Positions 24,310 through 35,193 are shown, counted from the stretch's first letter. The stretch: 64,000 bases of DNA from Cristatella mucedo (GCA_009760855.2 WPIO01000029.1:4184001-4248000), one strand, 5' to 3'. The notes: a model not told the origin generated them from the sequence alone. Made by a program: numbers and translations.

Positions 24310-25489
24310 GGACAAACTCTACTCTTTAATTGTTCAGGCATGCTAGAGGTTTGTCCCCTTAGCAGTAGATAGCCGAATGTCATCGCCAGCACCACCGAAG
24401 CCAGCACAGACGACTTCGAGTGCAAGGAGACTACATACCGGTTTAATAAAATATGAGTCACGAACACAGAAAGGGAGAAAATGCAGCTAGAACGGTAGAT
24501 CAGCATTATATCGCCAGAACACATACACAAACAAACAGATGCACACAAGCGAACGCACACAACGAAAGCTGCTCCTCTACACGAGCAGCTCTTAGCTTAG
24601 AGAAAGTCACGTCGGATAAAAGCCCGAGGGAGGGCAGAGAGGAGGACACAGAGAGACTCCCTAAGTAAAACAGCTCAGAGCTAGTGGGCATACCTTACTA
24701 GCTCCTTAGTAAGGAAGTATTTTGCCTTCACGGCACCATCTTTGCGATCGTAGTACACTGGCGAATTGACATCATTAGAAGCTGCACGTACAAAAGACGC
24801 GTGCAAAACTTGAGAGAGACTTACGTGGTGCTGAAGCAGGAAGCAAGCACAGCAAACGGTGTCTGCAAAGCTATATATACTCTTCATTTGCTTCAGTTTA
24901 TGGATCGGCATGCACTTCACACAAGCCATAAAGTCGACATAAATTACGTAATTCAGGATTCCTATGTACCTGTACACTTGTATAGCTGGAGTAGCTTGAG
25001 TAACTGTGACACTATTCACTATTTAGTGCTGCTTTTATCCTAAAAGCCTGCATAATCCAGACACCCAACTGCATTAACAAAAATTTAACACACTCATGCA
25101 AGTAAGTTTTTCTTATTTAAACGTACCTGGTTCCTTTTTACGACGTTAAGAGTGCGTCAGAAGATATATACATAGTTCTGGGATTCTATGCCTTGGGTGC
25201 TCATGAAATATCGTACTATTACGTTGAAAATTCTGGATACACACGTACAAGTTGAGTCATTATGCATTTCTGAAGGCACATCTAAAATACACGAATTATA
25301 ACAATAATAATAATAAAATCTAAAGAACGATATAAATACCGTAACATAACGTAAATAAAACATGAACCTAAGCAATATCGATCCCTTAGCAGACCTTGAT
25401 CTCTATTCCAGCGGTTGACAATTTGCTGCAAGAGAGTTAATACCCAACGGTGACAGTAAGTAACTACTGCTACTACTACTCATACTAAT
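24310..25489 (-). repeat. Inverted paralogous segment with TATA box and short intron, copy 1
   Basis: On the minus strand this is homologous to 48276-49300 on the plus strand, including the edge next to an L2 3' end. A TATATATA box lies at 24872-24879. Downstream on the minus strand is a 43-nt GT-AG intron (24782-24824, GTAAGTCTCT to GTACGTGCAG), then a segment with the words CTCTGCCCTCCCTCGGGCTT and CGACGTGACTTTCTCTAAG, and finally TATTTTATTAAA. It may be a small gene or an LTR-like promoter and polyA unit. In this copy the first exon lacks an ATG. Confidence 0.5.
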
Positions 25490-26055
25490 TATATACTTGA
25501 TAAAATACACTCATAGAACTGCATATCTTTCTGGTCGCTTTACATTTGCTTCAGACGAAACACAATCGAATGGTTAGTGGCAGCATGCTCGATAAACAAC
25601 TAGAATAACATGGTTAGGATGACATGCACAAAGTCAGAATTCAAGTGTGGATAGTGGAAGCATATACAGTGGCAGCATACGTACCCACATAAAGGACGAA
25701 TCACATGGTACCTTGAAATACTGTCATACATAGGTGCGTTTCTAATTTCTTTTCAAGTGTGGTCATGTCAGAGGATTTCATGACGCAGTTCGGGAGTGAG
25801 TTCCAGGTTTTGAGAGCATACGAATTAATATGAGTAAGTAAACACATTCCGAAAAGCTGGTGGTACTGTGCTTAGCCGAGTGACTCAGCAAGTTTGATTG
25901 GTAAGCTTCAGACAAAGAACAAAGGGTCCTGAAGCAAGTGACAACACCTTGAAGTCAGTGCGTTGCTTGACAGGGAGCCATTGCAGGTCATGGAGAAGTG
26001 GTGTAATTTTCCAACTGTGACCCTCACGAAAGACAATCCTAGCTGCACAGTGGTG
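25490..26055 (-). mobile_element. L2-type LINE 3' end inserted at the Polinton ATPase
   Basis: The minus-strand translation contains WKITPLLHDLQWLPVKQR and DFKVLSL, the conserved L2/CR1 ORF2 C-terminal block. This is followed by the 3' region carrying degenerate tail words (TATACTTGATAAAAT). The 5' edge at about 26055 fuses in frame with the end of the packaging ATPase relic. The junction is an insertion, not a real fusion protein. Confidence 0.75.
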
Positions 26056-26059
26056 ACCA

Positions 26060-26645
26060 AATAAGTCTATCATACAATATCCAAATCTCTTTCTTGTACA
26101 AGAGGTAACCCATTCTCTAAAATTTTTCTCATCAATATCACCAGTGTATTCATCACGAAAATATTCACTATCAGTTGCGTTTCGCTTGAATACTACTATC
26201 ATATTTATATTTGTTCTAATTTCTCTCATGGGAACATTAGTGAATCCTTGTGCAAGATAGAAAATATTTTATCTTTAATGTCTTCCTCGCGTCAAATAGT
26301 CTAATACTTTAGTTTGGCCTTCTGTCATCAAATCATTCAGTGAAACTACATTCTTACAGTTTTTGTACGTGTCCACTTCTGGCATATCATCACTACTATT
26401 AATCCAAGACTATGCTTCATTCTCTTTTGTTGTTGACGATATTAATTGTGGTCTAAACTTGAAGCAGTAATAGTTAATGTATCACAACTTTGCATTCCGT
26501 TGAATATTCAATTAATAATCAACTGAGATTTACCTGAACCACTAGGATCAAGTGCTTATGCTTCAATTGGCACACTAGGTAATGGATCTTCATGACCAGT
26601 GTCAACACCCTGTCCAAAATTAAAAGCTCTCACTCGAAGAGTCAT
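26060..26645 (-). pseudogene. Polinton FtsK/HerA-type packaging ATPase, broken
   Basis: The family pumps viral-like DNA into capsids. A possible start lies at 26645. The Walker A motif DPSGSGKSQL is clear (GSGKS codons at 26540-26526). A later frame shows the Walker B/sensor region with NVVSLNDLM, then TRGRH, YLAQGFTNVP and IRTNINMIVVFKR, the order expected of the family. Hydrophobic-Asp-Asp appears as SLNDL, so the Walker B acidic pair is altered. Stops and at least two frame changes separate the parts. The C-terminus is interrupted by the L2 copy at about 26055. Confidence 0.8.
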
Positions 26646-26759
26646 TTCCTAAACTAAAAAAGTTATTTATATTTTTGAAATGGAAATTTGCTACTTGAAA
26701 TGTAAGAATAAGACAGCAATAATGAAGAGTATTTTGAGGTAGATGGCACGAAGGGACCT

Positions 26760-26947
26760 AGAGGAATGATTAAACAAATGTGTAGCATTTGAGACACAAG
26801 AACACAAAGTATGCAAAACTTAAAAGAGAAGTTTTAAAAGAAGGGGTTTTGAGTCATGAAAAGAAATTTGGTGCAAGTGTTGGACAAAGCTTTGCGAGCC
26901 AAGTTGTGTCCCATGGTAAAGACTTTGGTGCGAGTATAGCGACCTGA
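26760..26947 (+). pseudogene. Gly/Ser/Ala-rich coding-like stretch between ATPase and protease
   Basis: The plus strand is open to TGA at 26945-26947 and includes the repeated pattern FGASVGQSF and FGASIA about 20 residues apart. Its place between ATPase and protease suggests a small Polinton virion protein, but I do not recognise the family. Confidence 0.3.
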
Positions 26948-27100
26948 GTGTTATCATATGGTAGAAAATTGGGAAGTGGGACTAAGAAAGAACAAGTACT
27001 TTCTGAATTAAGAAAAACAATCTATGGTTTAAAAGAAATAAAAATACTCCACTTACTAATTAATAAATAGTTAATTATATAAAATATAAAAACATAACAA

Positions 27101-27230
27101 ACTTCGTGGGGTATTGCCAAGAGATGAACTAAAATCTTTAAAACCAAAAGAAATTGAATGTCTAATTTTTTTAATTCTGGAAAATCACATTGAGAAATCT
27201 ATCACTGTGTTGCACTTAAAAAAGAGGAGA
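27101..27230 (+). pseudogene. Adenain-like protease, N-terminal part
   Basis: The frame reads the motif LPRDEL followed by KSLKPKEIECLIF, matching the start of Polinton/adenovirus-type cysteine proteases. A one-base shift separates it from NFVG just upstream. The reading breaks down before 27258, where an L2 copy begins. The segment expected to carry the catalytic His is not readable. Confidence 0.65.
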
Positions 27231-27257
27231 CTCGAGTTTTTACTTTCATTCATTTGG

Positions 27258-27660
27258 TGCTCCGCCAATGCACGAAAACCTTAAATCCTTTGGAGACCGT
27301 GCATTTAGCTCGTATGCTCCCACAGCCTGGAACTCCCTGCCGACCTGCATCAGAACATCCCCTGACCTGACCACATTTAAAAGAAACTTATAAAACTTAC
27401 CTATTTAGGACAGCATTTAGTGGGTCCTTGTGATTCGTCGTCGATGTGCTTATGTGTGCTGACACTGTTCATGCTGCCACTAACCACATTTGCATGCTGA
27501 CCCAGTGCATGTAACCCCTAACCATGTTATTCATTTTGTTTGTTTTTCAAGCATGATTTTACTTACTATTCTATTGCGTATCACTTTGCAGCAAATTTAA
27601 AGCGCCTAGAAAAAGATTTAGTTCTCTGAGGGCGCTTTATCAAGTGCAATATTATTATAT
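27258..27660 (+). mobile_element. L2-type LINE 3' end inserted in the protease gene
   Basis: It contains NLKSFGDRAFSSYAPTAWNS in frame, then the 3' region and the tail AAAGCGCCTAGAAAAAG, TTCTCTGAGGGCGCTTTATC and TATTATTAT. Protease homology stops before it and resumes after it, so it split the gene. Confidence 0.8.
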
Positions 27661-27691
27661 TGTTAAATATTTTTGTATAATACCTAGTTTT

Positions 27692-27811
27692 CAAACTTTT
27701 CAACTACCGGATTCTAAAGAGACTGATTGTGGAATGAGTGGTCTAATTTTCCTAAAACTAATGGAATCGATTGGTTTTGGTCCTGTCATGGAAGTATTAT
27801 TTTTAAATTAA
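27692..27811 (+). pseudogene. Adenain-like protease, C-terminal part with catalytic Cys
   Basis: After the L2 insertion the frame reads QLPDSKETDCGMSGLIFLKL, the nucleophile-Cys block of the adenain family (Gln-x-x-x-Ser...Asp-Cys-Gly). The Cys codon is 27728-27730. It ends at TAA 27809-27811. Length from the Cys to the stop is short but plausible. Confidence 0.75.
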
Positions 27812-28320
27812 GCAAAGATTTTCTACTATAAATAACGGAAAACAAGTAAAAGAAATTCATCGTTCACGAACATTTTGCTACTTCGTTACAAAATTAAAAC
27901 CCGCGCATGTTCATGTTCAAAAAATTCCAAACCTTATCAAAATGCATGGGTTCACATTGCTTAAGAAATGCTTCATTTCCTTCAAAATATTCTAGACCGT
28001 TCAAGTGAACAACTTGACTTTAATGGATATGAATTGTCAACTTGATAAACAGTTTGACTCAGATTTGATTTTGGAACAAAACCAAGTCTATTCTTTGATG
28101 AGAAGATCAAACAACTAAAATTAAATAATCCTGCCGATGTTATTCAAAAACTGTGGATGGCTTTTACATAACTGGTATTATTGATGGAAGTTATATCGTT
28201 ACAGAGTATTTCAATTTGAACCACGAATAAAAACTTTAATACAAGTAGATCAAATTAAAGTTTGTACTTTTGTAAAGAGATTTACTTTTCATCCTTCAGA
28301 CTTTTAGATGAGTTCAAATA
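27812..28320 (+). pseudogene. AT-rich coding-like stretch after the protease
   Basis: Short plus-strand openings change frame repeatedly, for example one ending FTFHPSD with TAG near 28305. In Polintons, capsid-type genes often follow the protease, but no double-jelly-roll signature is visible. The stretch is left unassigned. Confidence 0.25.
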
Positions 28321-28420
28321 GAATATAAAATAAAAATAATAGTGCAGCGTAAATGTTTATATTCTTTTTTCTAGTATTATTTAGAATTATATTAACTGTT
28401 CCTCGTGCATACTTTTTTAT

Positions 28421-28660
28421 CTAATTTAGACTTGCAGGATTACTTACTTTATCTTTTAGAAAATAAGTAGGAAATGAATCGTTTAGAGCACCACCAATGC
28501 CTAAGCCAAGTTTAGTATTTGCCCTTATTACTGCTTCGACAGTTTTCGCATCTTCTGGAAAATAAATTGGCTGCCTCCGGTCTAATGTAATTCTAGCAGC
28601 AGATTCTGCAATAACTAAGTCAACTAGGTTTCTTATTTCAGTTCTCTGTAGCTCTGGCAT
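28421..28660 (-). pseudogene. 79-codon unidentified ORF at the Polinton edge
   Basis: It opens with ATG at 28660 and ends at 28421. The protein is helical and charged at first (TEIRNLVDLVIAESAARI), then Gly-rich (KLGLGIGGALNDSF). It is more protein-like than chance openings nearby, being long and low in simple sequence. Its strand matches the ATPase. It could be the remnant of another Polinton gene or of a neighbouring host gene. Confidence 0.35.
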
Positions 28661-28689
28661 AGATAAAGTCTCAGTATAGTCATGATCGT

Positions 28690-29340
28690 GGATAAGTGCT
28701 GGCTTATCTAAATCGTTAATTCTTGTGTAACCTTAAGACATACGTTCTTTGAACCTAGTGCCTAGTCTCATTCGAGACCCGAGTAGAGCGTCATCAGGGT
28801 ATTGATTTCACAATCGGTACTTTGGGAAAGATTTTAATATACTCAATGAACAAAAAAGTGGGTGCTGCTTTAGAAAAGCATGCAAATACACTCGTTAACA
28901 TATAAATCCGTGGGATGTAGATTCCGATGAATAAAGAACGGCACTTTTCTCTTCGTTGAAGTTGTCTCAGTATTTAATTTTAAAAACAGTACGAAGTAGC
29001 ATTAACAATTTTGAACGTTCGTACTGCGTGGTATAACATTTAAGAAGTGCTTACAGAAAACGCAAAACGAACACTAATTATTATAGAAAAATGATCACAA
29101 AAAAGACCAAGAAGGACAAATGACAAAAAATGCACTTAACAGCACAAGAGAAATAAGTAAAGAAACTCAAGATCATGACAGAGTTGTCAGTTAAATTTTT
29201 TTCGGATGAATGACAAGAAGTAACCACCTGTACACTCGTATTTGATATCTCGAGCGTAAGCGAATGCTTAAAAACGCACGCTGTTTAGCTCGCTCAGAAG
29301 AAATGGCTTTACTAGTTAAGAGTCGCAGTTTGGAACAGTG
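28690..29340. other. No recognisable gene
   Basis: AT-rich sequence between the Polinton relic and repeat R. No conserved frame and no match to other parts of the window was seen. It may contain the outer part of the Polinton. Confidence 0.4.
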
Positions 29341-29490
29341 ACAACCAATAATGAAATTCGTATTAAGTAAATGGTACCTAGATGAAAGGCTCCGATCAGA
29401 ACCACTCCATTTGGAAAAAGAAACTTATTTGAAAAAAAAACGAGTTCAGCCATCTCGGTCTTTTTTCGGGCGATGGAGGGCTTGCTTCAG

Positions 29491-29667
29491 GCCACCAGTG
29501 ACTGTTTCGACACCGTCCACGTTAAACAAGTTCTAGGGTATTTCATCGGCGATGATCGCCTAAAGGTATGTAATGTCATCTTTAGTGTGAACTACATCGA
29601 TCATGAAGATACTTTTGGCAAGGAAAATAGAAAAAAGCTATACTATTCTTGCAAGATGAAGTTATAA
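29491..29667 (+). pseudogene. R element, coding segment 1, copy 2
   Basis: 177 nt from the acceptor-like CTTGCTTCAG to TAA, ungapped against 12336-12512. It contains SDCFDTVHVKQVLGYF and VIFSVNYIDHED. The frame is open through the acceptor into about six further upstream codons. No domain is recognised. The conserved hydrophobic core and length argue for a real exon or ORF end rather than chance. Confidence 0.42.
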
Positions 29668-29739
29668 CGAATAACATATGAAAAATACTGCAGAGAATCT
29701 ATTAAAATATAGATACATGTATATATCTGAAAAAGTTTG

Positions 29740-29934
29740 TCTGAAAATCAATCAACCAAACTTTTTAAGTATCGATTAAATCTTGCTGAAGACATTTATC
29801 TAGTTTTGGTAAGTGAAAGTGCCTCTTCCTTAAAAGTGAATTTTAAAAAAATTCCAGCGAACTCATTTTTATCACGTAATGGCCAAAAAGATGTAATTGC
29901 TTTCTCCACCAGTTTTGTTTATAGAACGGTGTGA
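29740..29934 (+). pseudogene. R element, coding segment 2, copy 2
   Basis: 195 nt, fully open here, ending TGA at 29932-29934. It aligns without gaps to 12568-12762. Words shared are LNLAEDIYL, SESASSLKVN and NGQKDVIAF. It may continue the same protein as segment 1 across an intron or a frameshift of 55-72 bp. Family unknown. Confidence 0.42.
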
Positions 29935-30044
29935 AAATAATGGCACGATTTCGACTGACCTTTGGCACATTATTTAGTGAATTTTTATTCGGAAAAATAA
30001 TAAAAGTCGATACCTAAAGATTTTGGTTGTGTCATACGACGGTT

Positions 30045-30181
30045 TACGGTAGCTGAAAACTACTATCCGTCTGCCAACTATGGCTCATCATTTGCAGCGG
30101 TCCTGAGCCGCTACTTCAATGCTATTCCCTACCTCAACTGCCCTCCTGATTCAGCTATGTTTCGTAAATTCCCCCTTGTTG
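30045..30181 (+). pseudogene. R element, coding segment 3, copy 2
   Basis: Open frame with NYGSSFAAVLSRYF and PYLNCPPDSAM, ending TGA. Counterparts are 12870-13058 (stop near its start) and 41343-41535, where the frame has HGSFFSAVLSSYL and HYLNCSPDSAML. A similar block occurs in reverse orientation around 40390-40500. Confidence 0.4.
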
Positions 30182-30339
30182 CGTGAGACGAAGTCCGTAC
30201 GCAACCGAATGGGCACCGAAACCGGTTAGGCGGTAAGTTTGCTGTACAAAGCTCGCCGGGGTAACAACCACATAGTTATCATGACTTCGTGGATTTACAG
30301 ACGTAGATACGCCCATGCATACGTCAGCATAGGTAGGAA

Positions 30340-31050
30340 CCATTTTTATGTTACGATATTTAAGAAACCAAAAATATTGTGTAAGGTCTGATATTTATGT
30401 AAATATATATATATATATATATATATAAGCTATATTGTCACTACGTATTGAATATTTGTGATATTTTAAATTACCTGTCGAGGCCCGACTGAAGCCCATT
30501 CATGGGTATGAACTCCTCGTGATGTCGAGGACCTGGGATCTACATGATCGATGGTAGAAAAGCAGCCTATTCATTTTAGTGCTCTTAGTTGCGTTCGAGT
30601 ATGCCTTTCAGGAACTGCGACTGCACCATCGATTTAATAATTTGAGTCAGATATTAATCAGTCCTTCACGAATATGGTATTTAGATGACAGATAATCATC
30701 GTAATTTCTGCTATCAGAGTATTCGTTGAGAGCTTCACCAAAAGCGAAATCGTGAACTTGCTTTGGAAGAAAGACAACATTCAAATCGACAGTTACCTTG
30801 GAAAGTATTTATAAGTACATATATTAGCAATGACACTAAATGTATAATATATAAATTACATAGTTTATTTGTGAATATTTGTTCAGCTCCAGGACTTACC
30901 CACCAGCCGACCTTTGCTCCAGAGAGCAACAGAAGTGAGGCAAATGCATTATATTTCGTAGCCAGTTCCTAGTTCTGAAAGTAATCGTTTTTATGTTCAT
31001 TACTATCTCTAGCTACTCATAAGACTCGGCCTGGAGCGATTATTTCCTAC
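30340..31050. other. No recognisable gene; short TA tract
   Basis: A (TA)n tract of about 28 bp lies near 30400-30427. Otherwise there is AT-rich sequence without recognised repeat or frame. Two antisense openings of about 65 codons near 30735-30972 overlap each other and have no motif. Confidence 0.4.
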
Positions 31051-31059
31051 CCACTTGGT

Positions 31060-31420
31060 TCTCATACAGTGGTCAGCTCAAAGTATCTAGTCCAGGCTCA
31101 GCTGCCAAGCTAACCGCCAATAAACGCCGGTACTGCAACACTGAGGAAAAGCCACATTCTTTTTGTATCCCTCTCTCAAATAATAAAGTCAATAGATGAA
31201 TATTTTGGTGTTTAAAAACGAGCTGCGAGTATTTGAATATGGATATCATGATGCAACCTTAATCCCATGCCAAATCGTATAAATGAACCAATTTTGACCT
31301 TAGTGCATTTGCTACTTACTAGGAAAACCCAAATATCAACGTTTATTAAAGTCAGGTAGGTATATACCTTTATTTGCCCATTTCCAGGTGTGCCTTTTGC
31401 CTCTCTGTATCTCATTCACT
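31060..31420 (+). repeat. Repeat pair S, copy 1
   Basis: Matches 51085-51400 in the same orientation. Shared words include GTCCAGGCTC, GCTGCCAAGCTAACC and CTACTTACTAGGAAAAC. There is no shared open frame, so this is a dispersed non-coding repeat. Confidence 0.7.
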
Positions 31421-31429
31421 GCATCTGTA

Positions 31430-33050
31430 TCAATAGCTCACATGCTCACTGACCTACTCTTTCCTTCCAACTTACTCGCGATTTCTACTTGGGTGCTCCA
31501 CGGTCGATGAATGCTGTTCTGTGGATAATGCAGCAGCTATGATTTGAACTCCAACTTTTTAGTTACTTTCTGCATTTCTTAATAAATGATCTGACATAGC
31601 CTTTACTCAGGTGTGGCATCTGCTCATCCCAGTAAGCAAGCAGCACACTATAGACAGAACAATGGCTGCGAATCAATCTAATAAAAGCCAGTCTATATAG
31701 ATCCATGCACAAACATTATTAACTTCAATTTGTCCAGAGAGCCCTTCAGAGGCCTACATTTAAACATTGAACATCAAATGGTAAAGATAGAAAAGCTAAG
31801 TGGTCAGCTCAATTTACGGTTACGACCTTTCAGTAGGCTTACAAAAGACTATTCCCTTACACAAGACTTGGTGCATTCAATTTTGATAGAAAGCTAGTCT
31901 AGAATGGCATCGGAATATAGCCAAGCTGGGCGAGTGACAACAATTCTAATCTAGAGGTCTTGCTGCGCTGGTTGCATGTCAGCAACGTTATATGAGCATA
32001 TTAATCGGGGGGGGGTGGGCTGCTTGTGGGAAGTTCCTGGGGAGCAATGGCCGCCCAGACACTGTTGAGACTGTTCCAGCCAGTCTTCTATTTAAATATC
32101 GCTCTGCTCAAAACGATCAATCCAGTCCACTACTATTCTACCGACAATCTGAAAAAGAGTTCATGTAGGTCGCAGAATTAGTTAAGATTGCACCTAATTG
32201 GCCACTAAATTAACCGGAAGCAAGGCTTAAGCCGGCTCTAAAGAGCCCATTTGGCTTGAAGAGGTCGCTGGCAGCCGGATTCGGCTGCCAGCTTCTGTTG
32301 TTAACTGCTTCCAAGCCATAGTTCATACCTACCATTGCATGCAAACTATTGCATGCCTGCTCAGTAACTCCTAGAGGAAACATTACATAGGTCACTAGTC
32401 GCGTTAAACTTTTGAAAGCAAGGCTTTCCAACACATCATATTATTCGCATCTATCTGAGTCTATCTCCACACATTGTACAGGCGATATCCACACATTATA
32501 GTTGCCTCTATTTAGGAGTTTGACCCTACCCATCTTGATCATAGGCACGGAACTTCACAACATGAAGCTAAAATACTTTGACGACCCATTGGGCTAACCT
32601 TGCTGCTTTCTGAGCCTCACTTATGCTTCAGCAAGTGCTGCTCTGTGATTTCCGACTGGGCTGCCAGAAATCCGAGGTTCTAACACGAATCAAATATTCA
32701 CCCGGGTACAGCTAACATCAGTTTAAAGCATATCTGTTTATTTTTGTCTAGCCTGTGGGAAATTATATGTAATAAATGCTTGCCACTTGTGCTTTACATT
32801 CTGTCACCATCTCGCATGCCTATTATTGCTTTACTACTGACATTCAAATGCATTTCTGGATGTCATTGCTGCTACTTGGGTTCGTGAAGTGGATATCTTC
32901 AGTGGCAAGCCCAGATGAAGCAAAAGGGGAGGCCATGGGCTCATCTCCCTTCTTTCGCACATTTTGAAGCTGCCCAGCATGTTTTAGCTGGACAACTGCA
33001 GCAACAAGCTCTAACTTAGCAGTCAGCAGGCCGACTTCTGACTGTTCTGA
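31430..33050. other. No recognisable gene; one strong hairpin
   Basis: The stretch contains a G-run near 32007 and a perfect 11-bp inverted repeat at 32267-32292. No repeat family or conserved frame was recognised. Confidence 0.4.
32267..32292. other. Perfect 11-bp hairpin with 4-base loop
   Basis: GCTGGCAGCCG, loop GATT, CGGCTGCCAGC. It is GC-rich in an AT-rich setting. The Sp1-like CGGCTGCC arms could also be a terminus of a small element. No T-run or gene follows. Confidence 0.7.
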
Positions 33051-33960
33051 CTGTTTGCTATGACCGAGACTTTGCTGAAGAAAGACTCATTGCCCGTCTA
33101 TACCCAAACCAATCAAAGACTTCATTTCCCTTCCAAATTCCAAGGTCAATGAAAAATTGCTGTTGGGTAGCCATTCTCGATCGCTCCCCTCTTACTGTCA
33201 TCCCAACTACAGGCCCCCTGGAGCAGTCTTTTGAATCTCTTGTACTCTATCCCCCAAAAAGTAAGCTGACAATGGTGGGAATAATCTATCGCCCCATCCA
33301 AGTACAAAGGCTTGTTTAATTTATCAAGATTTTTCGGATCTCGTTACGATTCTGTGCATCAGAAATTGACCTTTTCTCATACTTGGTTATTTAATGTTCA
33401 TTTTGATAATGCAACTGACTAATTATCTGCCGAAGAGCGAACATTGGTTTATTCATTTTTTCTGGTGGCTTGGTTAATTAATTTTTTCAAGTGGCCACTT
33501 GCAGATTTCATTTAGCCCGACGTTTATGTCTCTTTGGCATGAAAAATTCATTTGTGAATCTAAAAACATTTAAGACCTCTGACGTGGTGATATCAAAAAA
33601 GAATCTTACTCGCCCATTCTACTCAATTTTCCACCCAAAATGTCTTCACTGGTGGAATGCTACAATACGATGCTACCCGATATTCTGGATAATTTGGCAT
33701 CTCTTGACTAAGCACAGTGTGTACCCAACCCAGACGGCCAATGGCTTACAGCAGATGCTGCCTACAGACTGTGTAAGCTAAAGAAATCAAAATAGAAAAT
33801 GGGGACAGACTTTCCATCGACTGGCACATGACTCCGAGGACAAGACTATTCAAAGTCATACCAATCTTTCCTAGCTAAGGTCAAGTCACGCATTTATAAG
33901 CAGATAGTGGAATCACATTTGCACAGACCATAACTACCGATGTAGACCATCAACCATCTC
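33050..33960 (+). mobile_element. L2-type LINE ORF2 relic (endonuclease and linker)
   Basis: The plus strand shows AILDRSPLTVIPTTGP and MVGIIYRP, the late endonuclease motifs of L2/CR1 ORF2. After stops and shifts it continues with a linker-like portion containing LSIDWHMT near 33820. RT motifs are missing, so the copy is 3'-truncated or internally deleted. Confidence 0.6.
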
Positions 33961-34798
33961 CTAAAACACTCCTAGATCCCAGCAGTTCCCAACCTAAAGG
34001 TCGAGCCTGAATCATTTCGCCAGCATCTAAAGGGTCTTTGCTAGCGAGAAGTCGGTTTTTTCTTTAAGACCGTGTTCGTAGCGAGATGATGCAGAAATTT
34101 GGAACTAGCAATCAATAACTAGTTGGCTTTCGGTCACTGTGGATATCATAATTGCTTCTAGATTGATTTAACTTAATATAAGTTAACTTTACCTTAGGTA
34201 CTGCTTATATTATAATTACCATAGTAAAACTAGATTTTCAATAGCAAAACATTAAAGTAAATATATAGAAATACATGTATTTACTTATATACGTACTTGC
34301 TTAGGCAAGAAGCTTTACAGTGTGCACATTCTCTAGTCTGCCTTGGTCGATGCAGTACAGTCATCAACCTCATATGCTGTCAGTGCTTAAGAGAGCTGTG
34401 GGGAGTATAAATTATTCTTCAAGTAGTTAAGATGATTTTCCACCAAATGACTGTTAGGCTAATAGAACATCTTAGGGGAGTGTCATTTTACGATACATTT
34501 TACTCTGATTCTACAACTTTGGGATGTACTTTCATGTAATTTAAGGCTTAAAAGTTCCTACATACTGAACCATGCAGTAAAGTACTGCTATATGGTTCAG
34601 ATTATAGAATTCAAAAATCCTCTTCTTTGGTAGCAATCATTGACGAAATCTTGACCAACTTATTCTTTCCGAAAATCTTTCGATAAACTAAAGTATGAAA
34701 TAAAATGATATTTGCCTGTATAGGGAACAGCACCAAAGTTCTGTTGTAACTAATTATTTTAAAATAATCTTGCAGTTTTTGAAAGGGAATCAATAAAT

Positions 34799-34952
34799 AT
34801 AACTATAATTAATTTGCATTGAGCCCCAAGAAAACTTAATCAAGACTAAGGCGCTTTGCATGTGACTCGGGGCTTGAGCCTACGACTTCAGCTACACGTT
34901 GGTCGGGTAAAGCATCTTAACCACTACACCGAAGCCGCTCGGCAATCATCTT
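34799..34952 (-). mobile_element. tRNA-derived SINE, family 2, best copy
   Basis: On the minus strand the head has an A-box-like TGTAGTGGTTAAG and the B box GGCTCAAGCCC (34870-34880). The body reads CAAAGCGCCTTAG and TTAAGTTTTCTTGGGG, which lines up with the L2 tail (AAAGCGCC...TTCTCT...GGGCGC). A tRNA head on an L2 tail is the classic arrangement of a SINE mobilised by its partner LINE. Confidence 0.65.
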
Positions 34953-35193
34953 AAAACTAAAAACAGCCGTGCATTCCCTGGACCTGAACCAGGAGGCCCA
35001 GGTAGCATTAGCAACCCAGTGAGGGTGTAAAACGGCTAGGTAAAGTACATATGCATGTTACAAGTTTTCAAGTAATCTTCAAATACATTTATACGTATGC
35101 ATATATATTACCAACTGAAGGTATATTGGAAAAGTGCAGATATTACTGACTTTAACCTTAAGGCAAGCATCGTTACAAAGTTTCTATTTTCAG

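Larger units (their letters stand above)
26055..28690. mobile_element. Polinton/Maverick (adintovirus-like) relic
   Basis: An AT-richer island with two recognisable virion-type genes facing opposite ways, a packaging ATPase (minus) and an adenain-like protease (plus), with short coding-like stretches between and after. All are broken by stops, frameshifts and an L2 insertion. Neither terminal inverted repeats, protein-primed polymerase B nor integrase was seen, so only an internal part of the element, which is normally around 15-20 kb, survives. Assignment rests on having both ATPase and protease in one block. Confidence 0.75.
29340..30330 (+). repeat. Unclassified coding repeat R, copy 2
   Basis: The better-preserved copy of the element at 12050-13060. 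It holds an upstream open segment (29351-29536), coding segments 1 and 2, and a third segment (30045-30181) also present at 41343-41535. Confidence 0.6.

Noticed and set aside
25885..26229. 114-codon minus-strand ORF
   Set aside because: It joins the end of the Polinton ATPase relic to an L2 insertion. Not a real fusion protein.
34820..34952. A functional tRNA gene
   Set aside because: A and B box words are present, but the acceptor and anticodon stems do not close properly and the sequence continues into an L2-like tail in three copies, so it is a SINE.
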